From assembly GCA_027295975.1 (NCBI GenBank), contig JAPUJX010000641.1, positions 1-11,953 on the forward strand: 11,953 nt of DNA, given 5' to 3'. Source of the DNA: Gammaproteobacteria bacterium. Lineage in GTDB: Bacteria; Pseudomonadota; Gammaproteobacteria; Pseudomonadales; Azotimanducaceae. Below, one piece after another: positions 1 to 7,160 of the stretch; positions within the stretch are counted from its first letter, which is position 1; every line of letters starts with the position of its first letter. The notes beneath the pieces were generated by a model. That model was not told the DNA's origin and did no database searches. It saw nothing but the letters and a program-made list of their open reading frames with translations. The position numbers and the translations under genes were made by a program.

Positions 1-1098
1 CCAAGCCCCGACTTCTACGGTGGAGAGCGGCTGGGAGACAATCGGTATGCCAATTCTCTGGTTGCCCTGAACGCCAACACCGGCCAGGTGGTGTGGCACC
101 AGCAACTCGTGCACCACGACGTCTGGGATTACGACACGCCCTCGCAACCAACTCTGACAGAGTTGCAGATCGAAGGGGACTCCATCCCCGCCGTTCTGGT
201 TGTCACCAAAACCGGCATGATTTACGCCTTTCACCGTGAAACCGGCGCACCCCTGTTTGACATGATCGAACGTGAAGTACCGGCAAGCGACGTGCCGGGT
301 GAACGGTTGTCACCCACGCAGCCTTTTTCGGCTGTTCCACCACTGGCCGATCAGAGGGTCTTAACCCCCGACGATGCATTCGGTATCGCCTGGTTCGACA
401 AGCGGGCCTGCGCCGGAATTCTCGGGAGTTTTCGCTCCGAAGGCATCTTCACGCCGCCATCTCTGGAGGGTTCCATCCAGAATCCGAGTTATGCCGGCGG
501 TTCCAACTGGGGGGGTGTCGCCGTCGACACTTCCCGCCAGATCGCGGTGACCTTCATCAATCAGATTCCGGCTCTGGTACGCCTCATTCCCCGCGACGAT
601 CTCCAGCACATTCGCGCATCCGGAGAACTGGATGACTGGGGCATCTCCCGGATGACCGGCACACCCTATTACATGGCCCGGCGTATTTTCCTCTCTCCCC
701 TGGGTTTGCCCTGCACCCAACCACCCTGGGGAAAGCTGGTGGCTGTCGATCTGGAGGCGGGACAGATCCTGTGGGACATACCCCTCGGCACGATAGCCGA
801 TATCGCGCCGGCCCCCGTGCCCAACTTCGAATGGGGAGTGCCCGGCATGGGTGGACCCCTGCTGACAAAATCCGGACTGACGGTGATCGGCGCCGCCGCG
901 GAACATGCCTTGCGGGTCTTCGATACCCGAACCGGGGCAAAACTATGGGAACGGAGACTGCCCGCTGCGGCCATGGCAACGCCGATGAGTTATGAAATTG
1001 ACGGCGTCCAGTACATTGCGGTCGCCGCCGGTGGTCATGATCAGCTGGGCCTGGACCCCGGGGACTACCTGATCGCCTTCCGCCTGCTGGGCCGCTGA
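1..1098 (+). CDS. PQQ-dependent dehydrogenase, glucose/quinate/shikimate type (C-terminal part, 5' end outside window)
   Basis: This is the C-terminal 365 residues of a quinoprotein dehydrogenase; the frame is open from base 1, so the gene starts upstream. Such enzymes oxidise sugars or alicyclic alcohols at the periplasmic face of the inner membrane and pass electrons to ubiquinone. Visible marks are the HHDVWDYD segment at residues 38-45 of the fragment, the TKTG motif at 69-72, and a SNWGGVAVD motif. In the E. coli glucose dehydrogenase family the corresponding segments carry the catalytic Asp and the PQQ-contacting Lys and Asn. Beta-propeller style repeats ending in W or F with Gly (GQVVW, GQILW, GAKLW) recur through the fragment. 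The end, DYLIAFRLLGR, is a normal family C-terminus. The N-terminal membrane anchor, if any, is not visible, so the glucose, quinate or other polyol specificity cannot be decided. The gene converges on the CoA-transferase unit and is probably transcribed separately. Confidence 0.9.
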   Translation, partial: PSPDFYGGERLGDNRYANSLVALNANTGQVVWHQQLVHHDVWDYDTPSQPTLTELQIEGDSIPAVLVVTKTGMIYAFHRETGAPLFDMIEREVPASDVPGERLSPTQPFSAVPPLADQRVLTPDDAFGIAWFDKRACAGILGSFRSEGIFTPPSLEGSIQNPSYAGGSNWGGVAVDTSRQIAVTFINQIPALVRLIPRDDLQHIRASGELDDWGISRMTGTPYYMARRIFLSPLGLPCTQPPWGKLVAVDLEAGQILWDIPLGTIADIAPAPVPNFEWGVPGMGGPLLTKSGLTVIGAAAEHALRVFDTRTGAKLWERRLPAAAMATPMSYEIDGVQYIAVAAGGHDQLGLDPGDYLIAFRLLGR

Positions 1099-1125
1099 TT
1101 CGGGCATTCTGAAAGCTGAACCTGG

Positions 1126-2376
1126 CTAGATTTGATTCCCGCGCTTAGGCATCCGCGGCCGTGTTCCAATGACGCCAAGCTCGGTCAAGCGGGCAAGTTC
1201 GTCGGCACCCAGACCCAGGATGCCGCCGAGCACCTCTTCGTTGTGCTGGCCGAGCATGGGCGCCACGGATTCGACCGGGAAAGGCGCATCACCGATGCGG
1301 TACGGCGGCGAAGGGTTGGGCTGCCGGCCGACGACGGCGCGGTCGAGATATTGCCAGAAGCCCCGCTGTTCGAGGTGCGGATCTTCCAATATTGCCGCGG
1401 CGGTGTGAGTTGCAGCCGCGGGTACGCCGGCCTTCTGTAAGCGCATCATCAACTCAAAGGCATCGAAACCGGCCGTCCAGCCCGCGATGGCCTCATCGAG
1501 GGCGTCGGCTCGAGCGATTCCATCCGCCAATTCTCCGAACCCGGCGAGGGGTTCGCCCACCACGCCTTTGAGCGCCTCCCACTGTACCTCGCTGTTCACT
1601 TCGATCACGATCCACAGATCCTCACCCGCACAGGCATAAACATTGTGCGGCGCATGGGTGACGGAGCGGTTGCCTCTGCGCGCGGGCGCAAGGCCCGTCA
1701 CTGCATATTCGAGAATGCCGTGAGAGGCCAGGGGAAATAATCCTTCCACCTGGGAGAGATCGACGTATTGTCCTTTGCCGGTTCTGGCCTGGTGGCGCTG
1801 CGCCACGAGTAAAGCCGAAGCCCCGGTCAGTCCACCGACCGCGTCGCCAAGTGCAACATGTTGCATGGTCGGCGGATCATCCGCGAGACCGTTCAGATGC
1901 GGCAGGCCCGATGACTGCTCCACGGTGGATCCGTAAGCGCGAAAACTCGCCCACGGACCCGTGGAGCCAAATGCCGGCATGGAGAGCAGAATAATGTTCT
2001 CTTTGACCTTTCGAAAGACGTCGTAACCCAGATTCAGTTTCGGCAATACGTTTCCCGAATAATTCTCCACCACCGCGTTGGCTTTGCCGATCAGTTCCAG
2101 CAGCAGCCTGTGACCCTCGGGGTGTTCCAGATCGAGGGTGACGTCACGTTTGTTCCGGTTCATGGTATTGAACGCGGCTGATTTTTCGGCTCCGTCGTCT
2201 TCGATCCACTCGGGTGTCGCTTCCCAGCTGCGCCACCAGTCGAAGCGCTCGCAGCTTTCGATCTTAATCACGTCGGCGCCCATGTCAGCCAGATGACGGC
2301 AGGCGAGCGGTCCGGCCCAGCCCATGCTCAGATCGATGATACGAATACCGGCCAGCGCCTTGGTGGGCGCACTCAC
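1126..2376 (-). CDS. Class III CoA-transferase (CaiB/BaiF family), catalytic-type subunit
   Basis: A 416-residue family III CoA-transferase, which moves CoA from an acyl-CoA donor to a free carboxylic acid. Family marks are the N-terminal LAGIRIIDLSMGWAGPLACRHLADMGADVIKIE (residues 8-40), NRNKRDVTLDL (73-83), and FGSTGP (136-141). Asp178 in ALGDAVGG sits where the family carries the aspartate that forms the acyl-CoA anhydride intermediate. Length is normal for the family (about 400). The start is GTG at 2374-2376, overlapping the TGA of the upstream gene in a 4-base GTGA, a typical sign of translational coupling. That arrangement, and the lack of the catalytic Asp in the upstream paralogue, suggest that the two proteins form one heteromeric enzyme. 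The acid used is unknown; a product of the monooxygenase encoded at the head of the same unit is plausible. The stop is TAG at 1126-1128. Confidence 0.9.
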   Translation of the reverse strand: MSAPTKALAGIRIIDLSMGWAGPLACRHLADMGADVIKIESCERFDWWRSWEATPEWIEDDGAEKSAAFNTMNRNKRDVTLDLEHPEGHRLLLELIGKANAVVENYSGNVLPKLNLGYDVFRKVKENIILLSMPAFGSTGPWASFRAYGSTVEQSSGLPHLNGLADDPPTMQHVALGDAVGGLTGASALLVAQRHQARTGKGQYVDLSQVEGLFPLASHGILEYAVTGLAPARRGNRSVTHAPHNVYACAGEDLWIVIEVNSEVQWEALKGVVGEPLAGFGELADGIARADALDEAIAGWTAGFDAFELMMRLQKAGVPAAATHTAAAILEDPHLEQRGFWQYLDRAVVGRQPNPSPPYRIGDAPFPVESVAPMLGQHNEEVLGGILGLGADELARLTELGVIGTRPRMPKRGNQI

Positions 2377-3485
2377 GTGAAATCCTTCGAGTGTTGACCC
2401 AGCCGCGCGACAGGTCCGCCGAAGTTCGGTGGCGTGTCGTACAGGCGAAACGGCACGCTCGGTACTGTCAGTTCCTCGCGGTTCGGCAAAGTAGCGGAGC
2501 AGAACGCCTTACGTTCGACAAACTGATCCACGCTGAACAGCTCCTCCATGGTAGGCACGCGCGCAAGCGGAATTCGCGCCTTCTGGGCCTGGTAGAAAAG
2601 CTGCTCAGCCGATCGTGTCGCAAGCCGTTCACGCATTATCGGCTCGATCAGGTCGATCGCCTGCAGGCGACCGTAGGAAGTCTGGAAAAGCTCGACATCG
2701 GTGAGCTCCTCCATGCCCAGCAGCTCGCAGTATGCGTGCCACTGACCGGGCGTCAGCACGGTTACGCCTATCCAGCCGTCCCTGCACGGGAAGACACCAA
2801 GGGGATAGGTGGGTGGAAAACGGTTGATTCCCATGCGGGGAGCGTGCAGGCCGGTATTGAACGCCGCCACCACGCCAACTTCGGTAAAACACAGGCACGA
2901 TTCATAAATGCTCGTCTCCAGGTGCACGGGTGCCGACCGATTCTCGAGTTCGGCTGCGAGCACCTGTGTCATGCTACCGATGAAGGCAGTCATGCCACCA
3001 ATAATTTGCGCCTGATACCCAGTCGGGATGAGCGGCGGACCTTCCACACGGCCAATGTTTCGTAACATTCCGTTCAACGCAAAAATCTGACCGTCGGTAC
3101 CGACAAAATTCTCAAAGGCGCCCCCCCGACCGAACCAGCAGATGCTGGCGCGAACTCCGGTGGACACCTCCGGACCCGGGTAATCGGTACCGTCGTCGAG
3201 GATCAGGTCTGCGCTGGTGACGAGCGCCTGGACGGCTGCTTCTGCAAGAGCGCTCACATCGACGCTCAACTTGTTGGTATGCAGATAAGCATGCATGGCG
3301 CTCGACGCGCGCGTTTCGCCGTCGGTGAAAGGTGGCAGTTGCCTCGTGGCGAATCCCGCCGGCGGCTCCAGATTGATCACCTCAGCGCCGTAGTCGGCAT
3401 AAAGCTTCGCACAGTAACCGGTGCTGATGGTTCCGGCGACATCCACTACGCGGATGCCGGTGAGTGCATGTTCGTGTTTCGAAAT
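2373..3485 (-). CDS. Class III CoA-transferase (CaiB/BaiF family), likely non-catalytic partner; probable ATT start
   Basis: A second CaiB/BaiF-family subunit, 370 residues if it begins at ATT (3483-3485). The first standard start codon in frame is GTG at 3444-3446, but this would cut off the conserved opening ALTGIRVVDVAG, matching LAGIRIIDLS of its neighbour. The frame closes at TAG (3498-3500). Within that space only ATT has a well-placed G-rich ribosome site (GGGGG eight bases upstream), so I chose it. Later the protein shows YCAKLYADYGAEVINLEPP, typical of the family. At the position of the catalytic Asp (GDAVGG in the neighbour) it reads AQIIGG, with Gln at about residue 160. It is shorter than usual and lacks a clean NRNK motif (HTNK instead). 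These changes suggest a structural or regulatory subunit pairing with the downstream gene, as known for heteromeric family III transferases such as BbsE/BbsF. The start is less sure than the family. Confidence 0.82.
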   Translation of the reverse strand: MSKHEHALTGIRVVDVAGTISTGYCAKLYADYGAEVINLEPPAGFATRQLPPFTDGETRASSAMHAYLHTNKLSVDVSALAEAAVQALVTSADLILDDGTDYPGPEVSTGVRASICWFGRGGAFENFVGTDGQIFALNGMLRNIGRVEGPPLIPTGYQAQIIGGMTAFIGSMTQVLAAELENRSAPVHLETSIYESCLCFTEVGVVAAFNTGLHAPRMGINRFPPTYPLGVFPCRDGWIGVTVLTPGQWHAYCELLGMEELTDVELFQTSYGRLQAIDLIEPIMRERLATRSAEQLFYQAQKARIPLARVPTMEELFSVDQFVERKAFCSATLPNREELTVPSVPFRLYDTPPNFGGPVARLGQHSKDFT

Positions 3486-3519
3486 TGTTCTCGCCCCCTA
3501 TCCTGACCGGCAAGCCGGC

Positions 3520-4404
3520 TTAACCACGTTCTCCATCAAACCGGCCGGGTCTGATGTTGAAACCGCCGATGCGGGCCGCGAACTCATCGTACATCCGTTT
3601 TGGCGCACCTCGCCAACAAAGATCATCGAAGGTTTCCCTGATGGGTACGTCTTCACGCAGCGTAGCCAGTTTCTTATACAGAACAACTTCCTCGCGGAGA
3701 CGACTGAGCGTTGCCGCCAGGCGTGGGGCGCCGCGCACCTTCACTTTCCAGAGGTCGGGATCGTCCGGAATTTTCTCCACCGTTCCATAACAATCGAGCA
3801 ATACGGCCGCGGATTTTGCTCCAAAGCCAGGCACGCCCGGGATACCGTCCGCCGTGTCCCCCACCAGAGCGAGCCAATCCGGAATGCTCGCGGGGTCGAC
3901 TCCGTTACGCTCCCGAACACCATTTTCGTCGATGACACGTTGGCGCATGCGGTCAACCTGGACCACCCGGGTACCGGTGACACACTGACCAAAATCCTTG
4001 TCGGGGGACATGATGCGTATCTGCTCCACATCTTCCCTGAACAGCAACGCCGCGGTTGCCAGCGCATCGTCCGCCTCGAATTCAGCCATCGACCAGACCA
4101 CAATGCCGAGGGCGGCCACCGCCTCCTCCACAAGATCCATCTGAGCGACGAGCGTTTCGGCCATGCCTTCGCCGGTTTTATAACCGCCAAACAGATTGTT
4201 GCGAAACGACTCGATGGGATTGTCGAAGGCAACCGCTATATGGGTCACCTCTTCGGCCGGGTCGGCAATCAACCCCAACATCGAACTCATGACCCCCGCG
4301 GTAGCTTTTACGTCTTGTCCATCGGGTGCAATTTTGCCGGGTCGCTGCGAATAGTGAGCACGGAAGAGTTCGTATGTTCCATCAACGATGTGTAAGCGTT
4401 TCAG
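3520..4404 (-). CDS. Stand-alone 5'-3' exonuclease / flap endonuclease (FEN family); probable CTG start
   Basis: A 294-residue protein of the FEN superfamily (the 5'-nuclease module also found in DNA polymerase I), expected to cut 5' flaps or degrade DNA from 5' ends with bound metal ions. With a CTG start at 4402-4404 the protein opens MKRLHIVDGTYELFRAHY, giving the first metal-ligand Asp at residue 8. The first ATG (4288-4290) would remove 38 residues including that Asp. Further motifs: SFRNNLFGGYK (67-76), FEADDA (109-114), SPDKD (133-137), and the helix-three-turn-helix DNA-binding segment GDTADGIPGVPGFGAKS (182-198). All acidic clusters are present, so an active nuclease is likely. The CTG lies 13 bases after the TGA of the monooxygenase gene, with a GGAAA sequence at suitable spacing, so it is probably co-transcribed and perhaps coupled. 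Its role beside catabolic enzymes is not evident. No polymerase domain is present. Confidence 0.88.
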   Translation of the reverse strand: MKRLHIVDGTYELFRAHYSQRPGKIAPDGQDVKATAGVMSSMLGLIADPAEEVTHIAVAFDNPIESFRNNLFGGYKTGEGMAETLVAQMDLVEEAVAALGIVVWSMAEFEADDALATAALLFREDVEQIRIMSPDKDFGQCVTGTRVVQVDRMRQRVIDENGVRERNGVDPASIPDWLALVGDTADGIPGVPGFGAKSAAVLLDCYGTVEKIPDDPDLWKVKVRGAPRLAATLSRLREEVVLYKKLATLREDVPIRETFDDLCWRGAPKRMYDEFAARIGGFNIRPGRFDGERG

Positions 4405-4417
4405 GACAAGTTTCCAA

Positions 4418-6241
4418 TCACTCGAAGTTGAGCCCCTGAAGGCTGCCTTCTTCCCGCCAGTCCCGCAGAATCTTGAAAAACGCCACGGGGCCTCCGCCGT
4501 ACTGGCCGCCTATGAGCGAGTTACCCTGCCCGGGTTTGCCTTCGTTGTTGTAATAGCCCGGCGTACAATTTTCCAGGAAGCTTTTGCTGAAGATTGCCAT
4601 CTGTTTGATGGTATCGACCCACTGGTCTTCCGCTTCTCTGGTCGCTTCCATGATGTGCACGTTGTTGTTCAAACCGTGGCTGACCATGTAGGCGATGTGG
4701 ACGCTCTGTTCGTTCAGTAAATGCGGGAAGTTGGCGGTAAAACCTCCCTGGGTAACACCCATGAAATAACAATTCGGAAAGCCGTTGCTCTGAAACCCGT
4801 GGAACGTTCGCATACCGTTCGCCCACTTATCTGACAACGTCTGCCCTTCACGACCGATGATCTCGTAACCGGCGCGTCGGTTATACGATGTCCCTACCTC
4901 AAAACCGGTGGCGAGAATGAGGCAATCGATTTCATACTCTTCGCCATCAACCACCACGCCCTTCTCGGTGATACTCTCCACGCCGCGTCCCTGGGTGTCC
5001 ACCAGCTTCACGTTAGGCCGGTTGAAGGAAGGCAAATAGTCATCGTGAAAACACGGGCGTTTGCAGAACTGGCGGTAGTAGGGTTTCAGCGCTTCCGCCG
5101 TGGCTGGGTTTTCGACAAGGTCGTCCACCCGCGATCGGATCTGTTCCATCTTCTGAAAATCGGCCAGTTCCATCCTGGCTCCCATCTCTTCCATGGTGAG
5201 GCTTTCACCTTTGGGGCGAGACCTGGCAATCGTGATGAGATTGCCGATGATGTCGGTCCAGCCATCGTTCACCAGATCCTCCTCCGTAATGCCTCCGGAA
5301 ACCAGGGTGTTGAAGTTCTGCATTCGATGATCCTGCCAACCCGACTCCAGTGATTCTGCCCAGGCGCTATCGGTGGGTTTGTTGCCGCGCACATCGATGG
5401 AAGAAGGCGTGCGCTGAAACACGTACAGTTGTTCGGCACTTTGCGCCAGATGCGGTACACACTGCACGGCCGTGGCGCCGGTGCCGATGATCCCTACCCG
5501 TTTACCTTCGAGGCCGGTCAGGTTGCCGGTGCAATCTCCTCCCGTATAAGCATAGTCCCAACGGCTGGTATGGAATATGTGCCCCTCGAAGGATTCGATA
5601 CCTTCAATGGCCGGCAGCTTGGGACGGTTCAGCGGACCGTTCGACATGCACACGAAACGCGCCTTCATCCGATCTCCGCGATTGGTGGAAATTTCCCACC
5701 GAAGCGACTCTTCATCCCAACGCATCCCGGTGACTTCGGTTTGAAAACACGCTTTCTCATAGAGGTCGTATTTTTCGCCGATTGCCCGGCTGTGGTTGAG
5801 AATTTCCGGCGCAAAGCTGTATTTTTCCCTGGGCAGGTAGCCGAGTTCTTCCAGCAGCGGAAGGTATATGTAGGATTCGATATCACACTGCGCACCCGGG
5901 TAGCGGTTCCAGTACCAGGTACCGCCAAAGTCGCCCCCTTTCTCGATGAGACGAACATCCTTCACCCCCGCTTCGCGAAGCCTGGCAGCGGCCAGCAGGC
6001 CGCCAAAACCACCGCCAATGACAACCACCTCCACCTCGTCCGTCAACGGCTCTCGACTGAAGCCGGGTTCTACGTAGGGATCGTCGACAAAATGGGCAAA
6101 CTTGCCGTTGACCTGAACGTATTGTTCGTTGCCGTCATCGCGCAGGCGCTTGTCCCGTTCCGCTCGATATTTCGCGCGCAGTTCGTCCGGGTCGAATCCC
6201 AGGTCGAGTTTTGTTGTTGTTGAATCGCTCGATTCCGTCAT
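4418..6241 (-). CDS. Type I Baeyer-Villiger monooxygenase (FAD- and NADPH-dependent)
   Basis: A 607-residue flavoprotein monooxygenase that would insert one oxygen atom beside a ketone, giving an ester or lactone, using FAD, NADPH and O2. First dinucleotide-binding motif: VVVIGGGFGG (72-81). Next comes GGTWYWNRYPGAQCDIES (106-123), highly typical of phenylacetone/cyclohexanone monooxygenase relatives. The Baeyer-Villiger fingerprint FxGxxxHxxxW(P/D) is complete as FEGHIFHTSRWD (218-229). The second nucleotide-binding motif is IIGTGATA (251-258), followed by FQRTP (275-279), whose Arg is functionally important in this family. A roughly 65-residue N-terminal extension precedes the FAD domain, as in several larger members. 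I chose ATG at 6239-6241 because GAGGA lies nine bases upstream; the longer open frame to 6385 adds 48 low-complexity Arg/Gly-rich residues with no homology. It heads a four-gene unit. The substrate cannot be read; steroid, terpenoid or alicyclic ketones are likely classes. Confidence 0.93.
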   Translation of the reverse strand: MTESSDSTTTKLDLGFDPDELRAKYRAERDKRLRDDGNEQYVQVNGKFAHFVDDPYVEPGFSREPLTDEVEVVVIGGGFGGLLAAARLREAGVKDVRLIEKGGDFGGTWYWNRYPGAQCDIESYIYLPLLEELGYLPREKYSFAPEILNHSRAIGEKYDLYEKACFQTEVTGMRWDEESLRWEISTNRGDRMKARFVCMSNGPLNRPKLPAIEGIESFEGHIFHTSRWDYAYTGGDCTGNLTGLEGKRVGIIGTGATAVQCVPHLAQSAEQLYVFQRTPSSIDVRGNKPTDSAWAESLESGWQDHRMQNFNTLVSGGITEEDLVNDGWTDIIGNLITIARSRPKGESLTMEEMGARMELADFQKMEQIRSRVDDLVENPATAEALKPYYRQFCKRPCFHDDYLPSFNRPNVKLVDTQGRGVESITEKGVVVDGEEYEIDCLILATGFEVGTSYNRRAGYEIIGREGQTLSDKWANGMRTFHGFQSNGFPNCYFMGVTQGGFTANFPHLLNEQSVHIAYMVSHGLNNNVHIMEATREAEDQWVDTIKQMAIFSKSFLENCTPGYYNNEGKPGQGNSLIGGQYGGGPVAFFKILRDWREEGSLQGLNFE

Positions 6242-6259
6242 GGCCGAAGGTCCTCGGTT

Positions 6260-6277
6260 CACTTTCAAAAGAAAGTG
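6260..6277. promoter_or_regulatory. Perfect inverted repeat in the leader of the monooxygenase gene
   Basis: CACTTTC-AAAA-GAAAGTG: seven perfect base pairs with a four-base spacer, ending 18 bases before the monooxygenase ATG and downstream of the candidate promoter. It could be a repressor operator or an RNA hairpin in the 5' leader next to the ribosome site. There is no terminator-like T run after it on the minus strand. Confidence 0.4.
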
Positions 6278-6295
6278 TTTCGGAAAAAACCGCCC

Positions 6296-6324
6296 ATTAA
6301 CCGGGGTTTGGCTCAATTGTTCAA
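6296..6324 (-). promoter_or_regulatory. Candidate sigma-70-type promoter for the monooxygenase unit
   Basis: On the minus strand TTGAAC (6319-6324) and GTTAAT (6296-6301) are separated by 17 bases. Each hexamer matches four of six consensus positions. The predicted start near 6289 would give a leader of about 48 bases that contains the hairpin at 6260-6277. The prediction is by eye only and is weakly supported. Confidence 0.35.
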
Positions 6325-6339
6325 GTATCCCGGCCGCCC

Positions 6340-6376
6340 GGCGAACACCCTGGCGACCTTGACGGACGCCCTGGCG
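6340..6376. repeat. Tandem 16-bp direct repeat upstream of the candidate promoter
   Basis: GGCGAACACCCTGGCG (6340-6355) and GACGGACGCCCTGGCG (6361-6376) match at 13 of 16 positions, including eight identical bases in a row. Their 21-bp period equals two helical turns, so both copies face the same side of the DNA. Centres fall near -58 and -79 relative to the predicted start, a common place for activator sites. Together with the promoter and hairpin this accounts for most of the 195-base gap between 6241 and 6437. Confidence 0.4.
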
Positions 6377-6436
6377 GCTTTCCACGACCCCTTATTATCG
6401 GTTTGGCGAAAGACGCGAGACTTCCCTGCATATACG

Positions 6437-6952
6437 TCAAATCAGCGCATACTCGAGCATTACCGTGCCGGTCTTCTGGTAAACCTCGTGCCTCGCGAGC
6501 TTGAGTTCGGTCCGCTTTTCCAACTCGGGCAGCAGGGGGACCCCGCCGCCCAGGAGAATCGGGATGATCGCGACCTCGACGGAATCCACGACCCCGAACT
6601 CGAGCAGACTACGGAACAGCGATCCCCCACCGAACAACCAGATGTCCTTGCCCGGTTTCTCCTTGATGGCGGCCAACGTTTCCTCGGGGTGTTCCGACAC
6701 GACGGTGACGTCGGGACAGTCCGTCTGGCGCAATGTGCGCGAGAAGATGTAAGTGTCCATGCCGAACATCGCGCCGCCACCCTGCGCGTGGGTGACTTCA
6801 TAAGACTTCCTACCCATGAGGAGGGTGTCGAACCGTTCGTAGATCTTAGCGAAGTCGATGTCCGGATCCATCAAGATCCAGTCGTACTCGCCGTTTGGGC
6901 CGGCGATGTACCCGTCGAGGCTCGTGGCCACCGAATAGCGAATCCGTTTCAT
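6437..6952 (-). CDS. Dihydrofolate reductase family protein (RibD C-terminal domain type)
   Basis: A 171-residue protein with the DHFR-like fold found in the RibD C-terminal reductase and in small relatives such as YyaP/YwjB of Bacillus. It is expected to bind NADPH and reduce an unknown substrate; homology does not show it acts on dihydrofolate. Seen are the opening YSVATSLDGYIAGPNGEYDW (6-25), the LLMGRKSYE segment (44-52), and the glycine-rich cofactor loop IWLFGGGSLFRSLL (104-117), then IIPILLGGGVPLL (129-141). The start is ATG at 6950-6952 with AGGGGGAA just upstream; the longer open frame to 7036 lacks homology in its first 28 residues. It is set off by 195 bases from the monooxygenase and by 218 bases from the DUF35 gene, so it is probably transcribed on its own and may be an insertion between two catabolic units. 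No link to the neighbouring chemistry is evident. Confidence 0.87.
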   Translation of the reverse strand: MKRIRYSVATSLDGYIAGPNGEYDWILMDPDIDFAKIYERFDTLLMGRKSYEVTHAQGGGAMFGMDTYIFSRTLRQTDCPDVTVVSEHPEETLAAIKEKPGKDIWLFGGGSLFRSLLEFGVVDSVEVAIIPILLGGGVPLLPELEKRTELKLARHEVYQKTGTVMLEYALI

Positions 6953-6970
6953 GCGTTCCCCCTTTTCCCG

Positions 6971-7071
6971 GCGCGATCCAACATGTCTGGTTCTCGTTTC
7001 ATCCAGCCCGCAGGGATCACTGCTCAACTGGGCCATCTACCGCAAGGGAACCGCACGTGACTGGATCGCGC
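6971..7071. repeat. Imperfect 20-bp inverted repeats bounding a 101-bp segment
   Basis: GCGCGATCCA (6971-6980) is the exact reverse complement of TGGATCGCGC (7062-7071). The similarity extends inward to about 20 bases (6971-6990 against 7051-7071) at roughly 16 of 20 positions with one gap. The 60 bases between hold no gene on the minus strand. It might be a small non-autonomous mobile element remnant or a long RNA hairpin; no target-site duplication was seen. Confidence 0.35.
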
Positions 7072-7079
7072 GGCATGTG

Positions 7080-7101
7080 GATACGACGTTACGTCCGTAT
7101 C
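7080..7101. repeat. Near-palindrome with a single-base bulge
   Basis: GATACGACGT, T, then ACGTC, C, GTATC: ten base pairs around a one-base centre with one extra C in the right arm. It lies about 70 bases after the stop of the DUF35 gene (minus strand). It has no T run, so it is not a classical terminator; a protein-binding site is as likely. Confidence 0.4.
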
Positions 7102-7109
7102 TCTCGCAC

Positions 7110-7160
7110 CGTTGAGTGGCGCCACCGCATGGAGTGCCCTGAGCGGCGGGTGTCTCAACG
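7110..7160. repeat. Inverted repeat after the DUF35 gene, possible terminator stem
   Basis: CGTTGAG (7110-7116) pairs with CTCAACG (7154-7160), and the loop contains the palindrome TGGCGCCA (7117-7124). It starts 10 bases after the TAA of the DUF35 gene on the minus strand. A structured transcript end is possible, but no T tract follows. Confidence 0.3.

Noticed and set aside
1099..1125. Terminator between the convergent dehydrogenase and CoA-transferase genes
   Set aside because: The 27 bases contain no stem of useful length and no T run on either strand.
2391..3065. 224-residue open frame on the plus strand
   Set aside because: It is the complement of the first CoA-transferase gene; no motif or ribosome site supports it.
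3444..3446. GTG as the start of the first CoA-transferase
   Set aside because: It would delete conserved N-terminal residues encoded in frame just upstream, and the G-rich ribosome site lies about 50 bases away from it.
3421..4395. 324-residue open frame on the plus strand
   Set aside because: It lies opposite the exonuclease gene, whose motifs are clear on the minus strand. The plus-strand translation shows no recognisable domain and is a shadow frame.
5429..6223. 264-residue open frame on the plus strand
   Set aside because: It is antisense to the N-terminal half of the Baeyer-Villiger monooxygenase, whose nucleotide-binding and fingerprint motifs fix the true strand.
6242..6385. 48-residue N-terminal extension of the monooxygenase
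   Set aside because: The added residues are Arg/Gly-rich with no family similarity and overlap the promoter-like sequence and repeats; ATG at 6239-6241 has a good ribosome site.
6275..7060. 261-residue open frame on the plus strand
   Set aside because: It is antisense to the DHFR-fold gene and runs through non-coding repeats on both sides; no domain is recognisable.
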